Both the position numbers and the translations under genes were made by a program. Shown here in pieces: positions 29,076 through 38,611 of a stretch of DNA of 64,000 nucleotides. Origin of the DNA: Myxococcus stipitatus DSM 14675. GTDB taxonomy: Bacteria; Myxococcota; Myxococcia; Myxococcales; Myxococcaceae. The notes beneath the pieces were generated by a model that was given only the letters and a program-made list of their open reading frames with translations, searched no databases and had not been told where the DNA came from. How positions within the stretch are numbered: position 1 is the first letter of the stretch; every line of letters starts with the position of its first letter. The stretch is from NCBI RefSeq assembly GCF_000331735.1, contig NC_020126.1, positions 2,046,001 to 2,110,000 on the forward strand, written 5' to 3'.

Positions 29076-29149
29076 GCCATTCCACTTCAATGATTTCAGG
29101 GGCTTGACTTTCAACCCCCGCTGGCCGTTGCCGCCTGGACGGTGAATAA

Positions 29150-29183
29150 CGAAATCTCGGTGATGGCCGCCACTGCAATTTCG
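29150..29183. promoter_or_regulatory. 34-bp imperfect palindrome, probable activator-binding site
   Basis: CGAAAT (29150-29155) and ATTTCG (29178-29183) flank a centred core GTGATGGCCGCCAC (29160-29173). The two 17-base halves match at 12 positions and share one centre at 29166/29167. That is about 117 bases upstream of the predicted ahpC start point, the normal distance for a sigma54 enhancer, and about 40 bases before the activator gene. Confidence 0.65.
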
Positions 29184-29207
29184 GTGGAACGCTATTATTC
29201 ATGCGGC

Positions 29208-30818
29208 ATGTCGGATGAACTGTCTGGCCTTACCGAGGGCGCGAAGGATGCTCGGGACCTGGTCGAGCTGGCAACCACCGAGGATTCGGTGGAGGAGCTG
29301 CTTCGTCGAGGACTGGACTGGTTGACGCGCGTGGTGCGCTTCGACCTGGCGACGCTGTTCCTCTTGAGGGACGGCAAGCTGGTGTCGGTGGCGGCGCGTG
29401 GGCCGCTCGCGAACGCGAAGGTGCGTCACCACGCGCTGGCGCTCTCGGAGTTCCCTTCCTTGAAGCAGGCGCTGGAGACGCGGCGCGCACGGGCCTTCAC
29501 GGAGGAGGACCACTCGCACGGCGACGGAGACCCGTTCGATGGCGTGCTGGACCTGCCGGCGGGGCACGCGTGCATGGTGGTGCCGCTGTGCGCGGGCGAG
29601 CGCACGTACGGCGTGCTGACGTTGGACCGGGCGGAGTGCGAGACGTATCCGCAGCCCGTCGTGGACCTGGTGGAGGTGTACGGGCAGATGCTCGCGACGG
29701 CCCTCCAGGCGGCCGAGCAGCGCGCCGCCTTCGAGCAGCTCCACCGCCAGGACCACGAGCACGCGAAGCTGCTGGAGGCGCAGCTCGGCGGAGACTCGGA
29801 GGGCATCCTCGAGACGTCGCTGAGTCCGGTGATGAGGGATCTGGCGCGGCGCGCGCGGCAGGTGGCGGAGACGGACACGCCGGTGTTGATCACGGGCGAG
29901 ACGGGCACGGGCAAGGAGCGCCTGGCGCGGGCCATCCACCGCTGGAGCTCGAGGGCGGACCAGCCCTTCGTCACGCTCAACTGCGCGGCGATTCCGGCGG
30001 GGCTCCTGGAGAGCGAGCTGTTCGGCCACGTGAAGGGCGCCTTCACCGGCGCGACGAAGGACCGCGCGGGCCGCTTCCAGATGGCCCACGGTGGCACGCT
30101 GCTGCTCGACGAGGTGGGCGAGCTGCCCGTCGAGCTTCAGGCCAAGCTCCTGCGCGCGCTGCAGGAGAAGGCGTTCGAGCCGGTGGGCAGCGACAAGACG
30201 GTGCGCTCGGACGTGCGCATCCTCGCGGCGACGCATGTCGACTTGCAGAAGGCCATCGCGGAGAAGCGCTTCCGCGAGGACCTCTACTACCGGCTGAGTG
30301 TCTTCCCGCTGCGGCTGCCGCCCTTGCGCGAGCGGCGCGAGGACCTGCCCCAGCTGTGTACGTTCCTCCTGGAGGAGCAGGCGAAGCGCACGGGCCGGCG
30401 CGGGATGCGCGTGTCACCCGCGGGGCTGGGCCGGCTGGCCGCGTACGAGTGGCCGGGCAACCTGCGCGAGCTGGCGAACGCGCTGGAGCGCGCCACCATC
30501 CTGACCCCGGGCACGGAGCTGGGAGCCACGGCCTTCGACGTGGGCACTTCGTCTGGAGGTGCCCCGGTCCCCGCGCAAGCCTCTTCCCCGGTAGAGGCCG
30601 CGGCGCCGGACGCGGCGATGAAGCCCGGCGCGGTGCTGACGCTGGCGGCGGTGCAGCGCGAGCACATCCTGCGGGTGCTCTCGCTCACGCGGGGCCGCGT
30701 CTACGGGCCGGGTGGGGCGGCGGCGCTGCTCGGCCTCAAGCCCTCCACGCTCCAGAGCCGGATGAAGAAGCTGGGCATCGCCCGGCTGGAGCAGTTCGTG
30801 GTGGACGAGGCGTCCTGA
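29208..30818 (+). CDS. Sigma54-dependent activator (GAF-AAA+-Fis HTH)
   Basis: A 536-residue enhancer-binding protein. An N-terminal GAF domain covers ~10-170. The AAA+ domain has Walker A GETGTGKE (230-237), the sigma54-contact loop GAFTGA (277-282), Walker [11 protein letters not shown] (295-304) and arginine-finger region [20 protein letters not shown]. The C-terminal helix-turn-helix ([23 protein letters not shown]) resembles FhlA-type proteins. ATG 29208 (MSDELSG) is chosen over the upstream ATG 29142, which would overlap the palindrome. Divergent from ahpC; it probably activates ahpCD and may control itself. The ligand of the GAF domain is unknown; NorR has a similar layout. Confidence 0.93.
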   Translation: MSDELSGLTEGAKDARDLVELATTEDSVEELLRRGLDWLTRVVRFDLATLFLLRDGKLVSVAARGPLANAKVRHHALALSEFPSLKQALETRRARAFTEEDHSHGDGDPFDGVLDLPAGHACMVVPLCAGERTYGVLTLDRAECETYPQPVVDLVEVYGQMLATALQAAEQRAAFEQLHRQDHEHAKLLEAQLGGDSEGILETSLSPVMRDLARRARQVAETDTPVLITGETGTGKERLARAIHRWSSRADQPFVTLNCAAIPAGLLESELFGHVKGAFTGATKDRAGRFQMAHGGTLLLDEVGELPVELQAKLLRALQEKAFEPVGSDKTVRSDVRILAATHVDLQKAIAEKRFREDLYYRLSVFPLRLPPLRERREDLPQLCTFLLEEQAKRTGRRGMRVSPAGLGRLAAYEWPGNLRELANALERATILTPGTELGATAFDVGTSSGGAPVPAQASSPVEAAAPDAAMKPGAVLTLAAVQREHILRVLSLTRGRVYGPGGAAALLGLKPSTLQSRMKKLGIARLEQFVVDEAS

Positions 30819-30826
30819 GACGCCAG

Positions 30827-30856
30827 CGCGCGCGCCCAGGACAGCGGGCGCGCGCG
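30827..30856. terminator. Bidirectional hairpin between convergent genes
   Basis: CGCGCGCGCCC (30827-30837) pairs perfectly with GGGCGCGCGCG (30846-30856) over an 8-base loop. It sits between the stops at 30818 (plus) and 30870 (minus). No long T-run follows on either strand. Confidence 0.55.
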
Positions 30857-30869
30857 GTACCTCGAGACC

Positions 30870-32219
30870 TCAGCCCGCGCGCTGCTGCGTGGCCGGCAGC
30901 GGGTAGGTGGTGCCCGACTTGCCGAAGGGCTGGTCGAACAGGCGCGGGTCCGACTGGCGCGTGCGGAACAGGTCGATGATGTAGTCCATCCGCTGGTCCA
31001 GCTTGCTCCAGTCCTTGGCGGCGGTGCCCTTGAGGCTGTCGGGGCTGGAGTCCAGCTTGCCGAGCAGCGCGCGCAGCTCCGGGTTCTGGATGGCGCGCAG
31101 GTGCGGCGGGAAGAGCGTGGACTCCATGCCCGCGGGCGGGGGCAGGTCGTTGCCCAGCTTCAGCGCGCCGCCGGGCACCGCCAGCTTCATCATGTGCTCG
31201 GTGGCCAGGCGGCGGAACACGGTGGCCGTCGCGTCGACGACGGGGTTGAGCGCCGCGTCCACCAGGCCCGACTTCAGGGCCGCCTTGCCCGCGAGCTTCG
31301 CCGGGAAGGGCAGGCCGTTGATGCCCGACTCGATGCTCTGGCGGAGGATGTCGCGGAAGGTGTCCTTCACGGGCGCGTTGAGCGCCTTCTCGATGAAGGG
31401 CGTGAGCTGGGTCTGCTCGTGCAGGCCAATCTTGTCGTTGCCCAGGAGCATCAGCTCCGCCTTCGTGTTCGGGTCCTTCTCGAACATGGCCTTGGCGTAG
31501 TGGCCGAAGGCCTCCTTCAGCAGGGGCTTGTCCTGGCCGAAGCCGTCCAGGTACTTCTGCGTCTTGGCCGCGTCGTAGGCGGTGTCGCCCTGGAAGGTCT
31601 CGATGAAGCGGGCGAACTCCTGGCCCACCTCGTTGAAGACGAAGCGGTTGCCCTCCGCAATCGAGTTGCTGACGTTGTTGAGCGCGTCCTTGCCCGCCGC
31701 GGCGATGTCCGCCAGGGGCAGCGACGGCAGGCCCAGCTTGCGCAGCACGTCGTCCACCTTCTTCAGCGGGCCGGCCAGGTCCGCGGCGCCGTTGAGGGCG
31801 TCGGTGAGGAACTTGGGCATGTCCTCGTTGCGGATGCTCACGCCCGCCTGCTTGGAGGCCCACGTCGCGAACGTGGACCAGTTGGCGTTCTCCTTCCCCA
31901 GCATCTGACCCAGGGCGTTGGACAGGTCGGAGTAGCCCTGGGTGATGGCCAGGTTGCGGGCCACCGGGTCCTGCATGGCGGAGATGGCCTTCACGTCCGC
32001 GACGGTGGGGTAGGTGCCGGGGGCCACCCGGGTCCCCTGGGACGAGGCCAGGGGCGAGGAGAGCGCCACCGCGGGCTTCTTCGCGGCGCCCGTGTCGAAG
32101 CGGGAGGCGTCACGCGAGTCCCCCTTCGCCACCTGGGGCTTCACTTCATTGCGCGCCGGGGTGGCGGAAGTGTCAAGCGGACGAGGCTGGATGCGGGGAC
32201 CGGAGGAAGTGGTCTTCAT
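30870..32219 (-). CDS. Conserved-looking protein of unknown function
   Basis: A 449-residue protein without signal peptide. The first ~65 residues are a disordered Ser/Thr/Ala/Pro stretch starting MKTTSSGPRIQPRPLDTS. The rest is mostly helical. Segments that look family-specific are DPVARNLAITQGYSDLSNAL, NWSTFATWASKQAGVSIRNED, and AEGNRFVFNEVGQEFARFIE. I recall similar NW(S/C)TFATWAS motifs in uncharacterised actinobacterial and myxobacterial proteins but cannot name a function. The start at 32219 lacks a good Shine-Dalgarno site. Divergent from the amino-acid ABC gene, 120 bases apart. Confidence 0.75.
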   Translation of the reverse strand: MKTTSSGPRIQPRPLDTSATPARNEVKPQVAKGDSRDASRFDTGAAKKPAVALSSPLASSQGTRVAPGTYPTVADVKAISAMQDPVARNLAITQGYSDLSNALGQMLGKENANWSTFATWASKQAGVSIRNEDMPKFLTDALNGAADLAGPLKKVDDVLRKLGLPSLPLADIAAAGKDALNNVSNSIAEGNRFVFNEVGQEFARFIETFQGDTAYDAAKTQKYLDGFGQDKPLLKEAFGHYAKAMFEKDPNTKAELMLLGNDKIGLHEQTQLTPFIEKALNAPVKDTFRDILRQSIESGINGLPFPAKLAGKAALKSGLVDAALNPVVDATATVFRRLATEHMMKLAVPGGALKLGNDLPPPAGMESTLFPPHLRAIQNPELRALLGKLDSSPDSLKGTAAKDWSKLDQRMDYIIDLFRTRQSDPRLFDQPFGKSGTTYPLPATQQRAG

Positions 32220-32339
32220 GGTGTAGAAGGAGTATCGGGCCAAGGCCCCCACAAGTTGCCCGGCTATCAAGGCTTGCTGGGCCAGGGCCGGAAACAGTTG
32301 ATGCTTCAGGGAATGTTGGGCATGTGAGCAGTTCTTCCC

Positions 32340-33806
32340 ATGTCTCGCCTCCGTCTCCTGTGTCGCCGGACCCCCCTGTTCGGGCTGGCCCTGCTGTTTC
32401 TTGCCTGGGGGCTGTGGGGGCTGCCGGGGTGTGGCCGGAGCGAGGCGCCCGCCTCCCGGGGGGATTGGAAGGGCCGGACCCTGCGAATCGGGACGGACGG
32501 CACCTACCCCCCCTTCGAGTCCGTGAAGGACGGGGAGCTGGTGGGCTTCGACATCGAGCTGGGCCGGCTCATCGCGGAGGAGCTGGGCGCGAAGGTGGAG
32601 TGGACGAACACGTCCTTCGACGGCGTGTTCCCGGCGCTGATGGCGGGGAAGTTCGACCTGGTGATGTCGGCGGTGACGATTACGCCCGAGCGCCAGCAGC
32701 GGCTGGGCTTCTCCTCGCCGTACTACACCGCCGGGCAGCTGGTGGTGACGCGCGAGGATGACCTGTCCGTCACGGGCATCGAGAGCCTCCGGGGGAAGGT
32801 GGCGGGCATCCAGATCAACACCACCGCCGCGCTGGTGCTCCAGAAGTTCCCGGACGTGGAGGTGCGGCAGTACCCGAGCATCGACCTGGCACTCCAGGAC
32901 CTGCGCAACGGGAACCTGGCGGGTGTCGTGGGAGACGGGCCGACGCTGCGCTACTTCCTGACCCACGGCTTCAAGGGGCTGCGCCCCGCGGGCGGGCTGC
33001 TCACGGAGGAGCAGTACGGCATCGCGATGCGGCCGGACGACCCGGAGCTGCGCGACGCGGTGAACGCGGCGCTCCAGCGGCTGCGCGACAACGGGAAGTT
33101 CGCGGCGCTGGAGGAGCGCTACTTCGGCGAGTCCGCGCGCAAGGCGGAGGCCGCGGCGGAGGTGCCCTGGGGCAAGGTGGCCCGGCGGCTGGCGGTGGGG
33201 CTGGGGCTCACCCTGGGCCTGACGCTGCTGGCGCTGGTGTCGGGGCTGCCCTTGGGGCTGGCCGTGGCGCTGGGGCGGCGGGTGCGCTTCAAGCCGCTGT
33301 CCTGGCTGTGCGCGGCGTACGTGGAGGGGCTCCGCGGAACGCCGTTGCTGGTGCAAATCATCTTCATCTACTACGCGCTGCCGCAGCTGTTGGGCGTGGA
33401 CCTGGCGCCGATGGTGGCGGCGGTGCTGGCGCTGACGCTCAACAGCGCCGCGTACGTGGCGGAGATCTTCCGGGCGGGCATCGCCTCGGTGGACCCGGGG
33501 CAGGAAGAGGCGGCGCGGGCGCTGGGCATGAGCCACGCGCAGGTGATGCGCTTCGTCATCCTCCCGCAGGCGCTGCGCAACGTGCTGCCGCCCCTGACGA
33601 ACGAGGGCATCGCGCTGCTGAAGGACTCCTCGCTGGTGTCCATCATCGGCCTGGCGGAGCTGACGCGGGCGGGGCAGGAGCTGGCGAGCCAGTTGGCGGC
33701 GCCGCTGGCCATCTGGCCGCTCGTGGCGTTGTTCTATCTCATGGCCACACTGCCGCTGACGCGGCTGGCCGCGGCGCTGGAGAAGCGCCTCCACCGTCAA
33801 TCGTGA
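32340..33806 (+). CDS. Amino-acid ABC importer: substrate-binding protein fused to permease
   Basis: A 488-residue fusion. Residues 1-31 form a lipoprotein-like signal (GLWGLPGC, Cys31). Residues ~45-272 form a periplasmic amino-acid-binding domain ([35 protein letters not shown]). Residues ~278-488 form a His/Glu/Gln-type permease with the EAA loop [20 protein letters not shown]. Such receptor-permease fusions occur in other bacteria. The ATPase gene starts 9 bases after the stop, completing a polar amino-acid importer. Specificity (Gln, Glu, Arg or other) cannot be told. Confidence 0.92.
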   Translation: MSRLRLLCRRTPLFGLALLFLAWGLWGLPGCGRSEAPASRGDWKGRTLRIGTDGTYPPFESVKDGELVGFDIELGRLIAEELGAKVEWTNTSFDGVFPALMAGKFDLVMSAVTITPERQQRLGFSSPYYTAGQLVVTREDDLSVTGIESLRGKVAGIQINTTAALVLQKFPDVEVRQYPSIDLALQDLRNGNLAGVVGDGPTLRYFLTHGFKGLRPAGGLLTEEQYGIAMRPDDPELRDAVNAALQRLRDNGKFAALEERYFGESARKAEAAAEVPWGKVARRLAVGLGLTLGLTLLALVSGLPLGLAVALGRRVRFKPLSWLCAAYVEGLRGTPLLVQIIFIYYALPQLLGVDLAPMVAAVLALTLNSAAYVAEIFRAGIASVDPGQEEAARALGMSHAQVMRFVILPQALRNVLPPLTNEGIALLKDSSLVSIIGLAELTRAGQELASQLAAPLAIWPLVALFYLMATLPLTRLAAALEKRLHRQS

Positions 33807-33814
33807 GGATGGCC

Positions 33815-34549
33815 ATGGCGCTCGTCGAGGTTCGCAATCTGCACAAGCGCTTCGGGTCGCTGGAGGTCCTCAAGGGCGTGGACCTCCAGGTGGAGCCCGG
33901 AGAGGTGGTCGTCTTCGTGGGCCCGTCGGGCTGTGGCAAGTCCACGCTCCTGCGGTGTCTGTGTGGACTGGAGGTGCCCTCCGAGGGCGAGGTCATCGTC
34001 GGAGGCACGCCCGTGCGCGACGAGCCCAAGGCGCTCCAGGCGCTGCACCGCCGCGTGGGCATGGTGTTCCAGCGCTTCCACCTGTTCCCCCACTTGAGCG
34101 CGCTGGACAACGTGACGCTGGCGCCGCGCAAGGTGCTGGGCATGTCGGAGGACGAGGCGCGCGCGCTGGGCAAGCGCATGCTGGCCCTGGTGCACCTGGA
34201 CTCGCGCGCGGAGGCGTTCCCCTCGCAGCTCTCCGGCGGGCAGCAGCAGCGCGTGGCGATTGCCCGGGCGCTGGCGATGAAGCCGGAGCTGATGCTCTTC
34301 GACGAGCCCACCAGCGCGCTGGACCCGGAGCTCGTGGGCGAGGTGCTGGAGGTCATGCGCGAGCTGGCGCGCGAGGGCATGACCATGTGCGTGGTGACGC
34401 ACGAGATGGGCTTCGCGGCGGACGTGGCTCACCGCGTCTTGTTCATGGACGCGGGCAAGGTGGTGGAGCAGGGCCAGCCGCAGCAGGTGTTGCGCGAGCC
34501 CCAGCACCCGCGCACCCGCGAGTTCCTGTCGCGCCTGCTCCAACGCTGA
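33815..34549 (+). CDS. Amino-acid ABC transporter ATP-binding protein (GlnQ-like)
   Basis: A 244-residue ATPase of the polar amino-acid uptake family. Walker A is GPSGCGKST, the Q-loop region is [13 protein letters not shown], the signature is [15 protein letters not shown], Walker B is [15 protein letters not shown], and VTHEMGFA holds the switch His. ATG 33815 is preferred because GAGG lies six bases upstream; ATG 33809 is also possible. It pairs with the fused receptor-permease just upstream. A hairpin with a T-run follows the stop. Confidence 0.93.
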   Translation: MALVEVRNLHKRFGSLEVLKGVDLQVEPGEVVVFVGPSGCGKSTLLRCLCGLEVPSEGEVIVGGTPVRDEPKALQALHRRVGMVFQRFHLFPHLSALDNVTLAPRKVLGMSEDEARALGKRMLALVHLDSRAEAFPSQLSGGQQQRVAIARALAMKPELMLFDEPTSALDPELVGEVLEVMRELAREGMTMCVVTHEMGFAADVAHRVLFMDAGKVVEQGQPQQVLREPQHPRTREFLSRLLQR

Positions 34550-34569
34550 GCGGCGGGGCCGCCATTTTT
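34550..34569 (+). terminator. Intrinsic terminator after the amino-acid ABC operon
   Basis: GCGGC (34550-34554) and GCCGC (34558-34562) form a short GC-only stem with a 3-base loop, followed by CATTTTTC. It begins directly after the ATPase stop codon. Confidence 0.55.
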
Positions 34570-34713
34570 CATTCCAGCGAGAACCCCCGGGTGGGTGTGG
34601 GGTGACGCGTGGTCTCGCGCGGAGCAAACCCCTATACCTACGGCCGGGAGGGTTGAGGGTGGCGTCCTTCTTACCGTGTGCGTTGACTGAAGCCTGCTCC
34701 AGGGAGGCCATCC

Positions 34714-35970
34714 TTGCGAACGTTTCAGGAGCGTCCGCCGCTCGAGGCACTGACGTTCGATGACACCCGCGTGCTGCTCGAGGTCGTGCGAGAGCTGGCG
34801 CACTTGCGGGAGCTCGAGGACATCATCGCGAGGGTGCGCCGCGCGGCGCGGCAGCTCAGCGGCGCGGATGGCGTCACCTTCGTCCTGAGAGAAGGGGACC
34901 TGGTCCACTACGCGGACGAGGACGCCATCGCGCCCCTGTGGAAGGGACGGCGGTTCCCCGTGGATGCGTGCATCTCCGGCTGGACCATCCTGAATGACGA
35001 GCCGGCCATCATCGAGGACGTCTTCGCGGATGAGCGCGTGTCGTGCGAGGCCTACCGCACCACCTTCGTGAAGTGTCTGGTCATGGTGCCGGTGCGGCGC
35101 GCGAATCCGGTGGGGGCCATTGGCGCGTATTGGGCGGAGCGGCGCGAGCTGGGGACGCGGGAGGTGTCGCTCCTCCAGGCGCTCGCGGACTCCGCCGCGG
35201 TGGCGGTGGAGAATGGCCGGCTGTACGAGGCGGAGCGCAAGGCCCGCCGCGCCGCGGAGTCGCAGATGCGGCTGCGAGGCGAGCTGCTCGCGATGGTGTC
35301 GCATGACTTGCGCAATCCGTTGGGCGTCATCTCGATGACGTCCTCGCTCCTGGCGCCCTTCGTGGCGCCGCAGCATGGACGGGCGCGCCAGCACCTGGAC
35401 ACGCTCAACCGCTCCGCGCTGCGCATGGAGCGGCTCATCCACGACCTGCTCGACTTCGCGGCCATCGAAGGCGGCGGCTTCCGCGTGCGGCGTGTCTCGC
35501 TGTCGCTCTCACGGCTGCTGGAGCAGGCGTCGGAGCTGGAGCCGCTGGCCCTGGAGCGAGGCATCGGCCTGGAGGTGCGGCTGCCCGAGCGGGATGTCGA
35601 GGTGTGGTGCGACCCGGACCGGATTCATCAGGTGTTCTCCAACCTGGTGGGCAACGCCGTCCGCTTCACGCCGCCGGGGGGACGCATCACCGTCAGGGCG
35701 GAGGTGCGCTCGGGCCAGGTCGAGCTGAGCGTGGAGGACACGGGCTCCGGCATCGCGCCGGAGGTGCTGCCCGTGGTGTTCGACCGCTTCCGCCGTCCCA
35801 TGACGCCCACTCCCGGGAGCGGCGTGGGGCTGGGGCTCTCCATCACCCGAGGCATCGTGGAGGCCCACGGCGGCGAGGTGAGCGTGCGCAGCCTCCTGGG
35901 CCACGGGACGACGTTCACCTTCTCGCTGCCCCGGGAGGAAGAGGCGGTTCAGGGACAGGTGAGCTCGTAG
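34714..35970 (+). CDS. GAF-domain sensor histidine kinase
   Basis: A 418-residue soluble kinase. The GAF domain spans ~20-165 (VDACISGWTILNDEPAIIED and KCLVMVPVRRANPVGAIGAY). The HisKA domain has the phosphorylated His in AMVSHDLRNPLG near residue 198. The ATPase domain has NLVGNAVRFTPPG, DTGSGIAPEV and GVGLGLSI. The start is TTG 34714, supported by AGGGAGG seven bases upstream. No response regulator gene is next to it, so it is an orphan kinase. The signal is unknown. Confidence 0.92.
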   Translation: MRTFQERPPLEALTFDDTRVLLEVVRELAHLRELEDIIARVRRAARQLSGADGVTFVLREGDLVHYADEDAIAPLWKGRRFPVDACISGWTILNDEPAIIEDVFADERVSCEAYRTTFVKCLVMVPVRRANPVGAIGAYWAERRELGTREVSLLQALADSAAVAVENGRLYEAERKARRAAESQMRLRGELLAMVSHDLRNPLGVISMTSSLLAPFVAPQHGRARQHLDTLNRSALRMERLIHDLLDFAAIEGGGFRVRRVSLSLSRLLEQASELEPLALERGIGLEVRLPERDVEVWCDPDRIHQVFSNLVGNAVRFTPPGGRITVRAEVRSGQVELSVEDTGSGIAPEVLPVVFDRFRRPMTPTPGSGVGLGLSITRGIVEAHGGEVSVRSLLGHGTTFTFSLPREEEAVQGQVSS

Positions 35971-36428
35971 CGCCCGTCCTCGACGCGGCGGAAGCCCAGG
36001 GCCTCCGCGAGGCGGATGGCGCTCTGGTTCTCGGGGCGGGTGAGGGCGAAGACCTCGCGCAGGCCCAGCGTGGCGATGCTCCACGTGAGCAGGTGTCGCG
36101 AGGCCTCGAGCGCGTAGCCGCGTCGCCAGTATTCCGGGTCGAGCTCGCAGCCATACTCCGCCACGGTGTCCTCCGCGGCCGCCTTGCGCACGCCGCAGGT
36201 GCCAATCACCCGGCCGCCGTCCAGGGTGATGGCGAGCTGGTACTTCGAGCGAGGTTGCTCCTCGGCCCAGCGGCACAGCATGTCCACGAAGGCGCGGGCC
36301 TCTTCTTCCGTCGGGGGTGGCCGCTCGTAGTGCTCGAGATAGGCGGGCTTCGACTGGTAGGCGAGGACGGTGGCGGTGTCCTCGCGTTGGAAGTCGCGGA
36401 GGATGAGCCGTTCGGTGCGCAGCCGCAT
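35949..36428 (-). CDS. GNAT-family N-acetyltransferase (RimJ/RimL-like)
   Basis: A 159-residue acetyltransferase of the RimJ/RimL type. It begins with the usual RTERLILRDFQREDTATVLAY, contains IGTCGVRK, and the acetyl-CoA-binding region is YGCELDPEYWRRGYALEA. The ending NQSAIRLAEALGFRRV is characteristic. Substrate could be a protein N-terminus or a small molecule. The last bases overlap the end of the convergent kinase gene by 22 bases. It lies downstream of the pxp operon on the same strand. Confidence 0.9.
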   Translation of the reverse strand: MRLRTERLILRDFQREDTATVLAYQSKPAYLEHYERPPPTEEEARAFVDMLCRWAEEQPRSKYQLAITLDGGRVIGTCGVRKAAAEDTVAEYGCELDPEYWRRGYALEASRHLLTWSIATLGLREVFALTRPENQSAIRLAEALGFRRVEDGRYELTCP

Positions 36429-36446
36429 GGGCTCAGCCCTCCTGCT

Positions 36447-37328
36447 TCACGGGTCGCCTCGGAAGCGCCGCGCGAAGTCGCTCCAGGCGTCGCGGGCTTC
36501 GTCGCGCGTCACGGCCTGGAACTCGACGGTGGCGCCGGGACGTCGCGCGCCCAGGCGTCCCCAGTCCGCGCGGATGACGGTGGCGATGAGGGGATAGCCC
36601 CCCGTGGTGGGGTGGTCCGGCCCGAGGACGATGGGCTCGCCCGAGAGCGTCACCTGGATGGCGCCTCGCACCATGGGGCGGGACGTGCTCGCGCCTTCGT
36701 CGCCGTGCGCCAGCGCGGGGCCTTGGAGCCGCATGCCCACGCGGTCGCTCGTGTTCGACACCGTGAAGGTGCTCCCCAACAGCGAGGCCGCCATCAGCGC
36801 GTCGAAGTCCTCCGTGTCCGGGCCCATCGTCAGCCGGATGGGGCGCTCATCCTCCCACGGGAACAACAGCGCCACGGACTCGGGGCTCGCGCGGGTGGCT
36901 CCGACGGGAAGCGAGTCTCCCGTCTTCAGCAGCCGGCCTTCATGTCCCCCGAGTCGCGCGACCAGGAGCGTGCCTTGTCCGCCGAGGACCTGGGGCACCT
37001 CCAGCCCTCCGTCCACCGCGAGGCAGGTGACGCTGGAGCGCTCGGGCGCGGGCACTCGGAAGCGCTCTCCTTCGGGCAACAGGAAGGAGGGGTGTCCATC
37101 CACCGAGAGGCGCAGGGCCCTTCCTCGTGCGCACACCTCCACGGGCCCCAGGCACTCCAGCGCCGCCGCGCCCCAGGGGTTGCCCACCGCGCGATTGGCC
37201 AGCGCGAGCAGCTCCGGCACCAGCGCTCCGCCGGGCGGAACACCGTGATGCATCTGCCCCGGCCTTCCGCCGTCCTGCACCATGACGGGCCCCGCCATGC
37301 CCGTGATATCCAGCCAGCCCGCCATCAT
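36447..37328 (-). CDS. pxpC: 5-oxoprolinase subunit PxpC (biotin-dependent carboxyltransferase family)
   Basis: A 293-residue protein of the KipA/PxpC family. The diagnostic start is VQDGGRPGQMHHGVPPGGAL, with NRAVGNPWGAAALE and, near the C-terminus, DHPTTGGYPLIATVI. PxpABC opens 5-oxo-L-proline (pyroglutamate) to glutamate with ATP. Its start overlaps the stop of the fused pxpAB gene by four bases, so the two are cotranslated and the complete enzyme is encoded here. Confidence 0.93.
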   Translation of the reverse strand: MMAGWLDITGMAGPVMVQDGGRPGQMHHGVPPGGALVPELLALANRAVGNPWGAAALECLGPVEVCARGRALRLSVDGHPSFLLPEGERFRVPAPERSSVTCLAVDGGLEVPQVLGGQGTLLVARLGGHEGRLLKTGDSLPVGATRASPESVALLFPWEDERPIRLTMGPDTEDFDALMAASLLGSTFTVSNTSDRVGMRLQGPALAHGDEGASTSRPMVRGAIQVTLSGEPIVLGPDHPTTGGYPLIATVIRADWGRLGARRPGATVEFQAVTRDEARDAWSDFARRFRGDP

Positions 37329-38611
37329 CCCACCTGTTCGAAGCGCACCCGGTCACCGAGCTGCAACACCGCCCCTCGGTCCGGGTGGAAGGCCGTGAAG
37401 TCCATGGCCGTGCCAATCAAGCTCCATCCGCCTGGAGAGGCGAAGGGATACACCCCCGTGCGTGCCCCCGCGATGCCCACCGCGAGCGCGGGCACCCGCA
37501 TGCGCGGCGTGGGGAGCCGGGGCACGACGATGCGCGGGTCCAGCTCCCCCAGGTACGCGAAGCCGGGGAGGAAGCCCACGCACCGGACCGTGTACTCGCG
37601 CGCCGCGTGGAGCCGGGCCACGTCGTCCACGGACAGTCCCGCGCGCGCGGCGACCTTCTCCAGGTCGGGGCCGTCGTAGCGGATGCGCAAGGTGACGAGC
37701 GCCCGCTCCACCGTGTCCATGGGCGCGTACAGCAGCCGCGACAGGGCCAGCCGAGGCTCCTCCGGGGGCGCGCTGGGGTCGAAGTACACGCAGGCGTGCT
37801 GCTCCGTGACGACGGCATCGACGACACCGGGCAGGGCCTTCAGCACCTCGCGCGCGGCACGTCGCTCCACGGTGTCGGGCAGCGAGAAGCGCAGCGCGCC
37901 ATCCCCCAGGGGCTGGATGGGGAGGGCCAGCGCATCCAGCGTGGAGCGCACCTCGCGCGCCAGCTCCACCGCCCCGGGCGTGTCGCCGTGCACGCAGAGG
38001 GTGTCGATGTCCCCGTGGGTCGCGAGGCGCACGGCGTTCCGACGCACCTGTGCGGCGTCGGTGAGGACGGCGCCGGGCTGGCCGCGCGGAATCAGCGAGC
38101 CATCCGGTCGGGTGCCTCGGTCCGCGAAGGCCTCGCGCGCATGGGGAAGGCCGGCGTCGATGGCGGCGTCTCGCAGCGCACCCGTTGGCGGCGCGATGAG
38201 GGTGATGCCCGAGCCCAGTGCCTCGACGACTCCCGCGACCAGCGCTCGCGCCAGCGCGGGTGAGGCATTGGCCGCGTGGTACAGCGCGCCGTGCGGCTTG
38301 ACGAAGACGACGGGCACCCGCTGCTCGCGGGCGAGCCGGGCGAGGCGCGCACACTGGCTCGCCACCTGGCCTCGCAGGACATCGGGCGCCACGTCGAAGG
38401 CCCGCCGTCCGAAGCCCTCACGGTCCTCGTAGGACGGGTGCGCGCAGGCGCGCGTGCCATGGCGTGCGCAGAGCTCCAGGGCACGGCGCATGGATGCGTC
38501 GTCACCGGCATGCGCACCACAGGCGATGTTGGCCACCTGGGCGAAGGCGTAGAGCCGTTCGTCCTCGTCGGGCAGCTCACCCAGGTCGATGTTGAGGAGG
38601 CACTCCGTCAT
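37325..38611 (-). CDS. pxpAB: Fused 5-oxoprolinase subunits PxpA-PxpB
   Basis: A 428-residue fusion. Residues 1-~228 are PxpA (LamB/YcsF): CLLNIDLGELPDEDE, NIACGAHAGDD, VFVKPHGALYH, FADRGTRPDGSLIPRGQPGAV and CVHGDTPGA. Residues ~232-428 are PxpB (KipI): LGDGALRFSLPD, DAVVTEQHACVYFDP, VRCVGFLPGFAYLGELD and GVYPFASPGGWSLIG. Both parts are slightly shorter than the stand-alone proteins (about 250 and 220 residues). PxpB-PxpC fusions are common; a PxpA-PxpB order is less usual. It is the first gene of the operon with pxpC. Confidence 0.92.
   Translation of the reverse strand: MTECLLNIDLGELPDEDERLYAFAQVANIACGAHAGDDASMRRALELCARHGTRACAHPSYEDREGFGRRAFDVAPDVLRGQVASQCARLARLAREQRVPVVFVKPHGALYHAANASPALARALVAGVVEALGSGITLIAPPTGALRDAAIDAGLPHAREAFADRGTRPDGSLIPRGQPGAVLTDAAQVRRNAVRLATHGDIDTLCVHGDTPGAVELAREVRSTLDALALPIQPLGDGALRFSLPDTVERRAAREVLKALPGVVDAVVTEQHACVYFDPSAPPEEPRLALSRLLYAPMDTVERALVTLRIRYDGPDLEKVAARAGLSVDDVARLHAAREYTVRCVGFLPGFAYLGELDPRIVVPRLPTPRMRVPALAVGIAGARTGVYPFASPGGWSLIGTAMDFTAFHPDRGAVLQLGDRVRFEQVG

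Noticed and set aside
30870..33800. A 976-codon minus-strand frame spanning two genes
   Set aside because: Only the part from 32219 downwards looks like protein; the rest is antisense to the amino-acid ABC receptor-permease gene.
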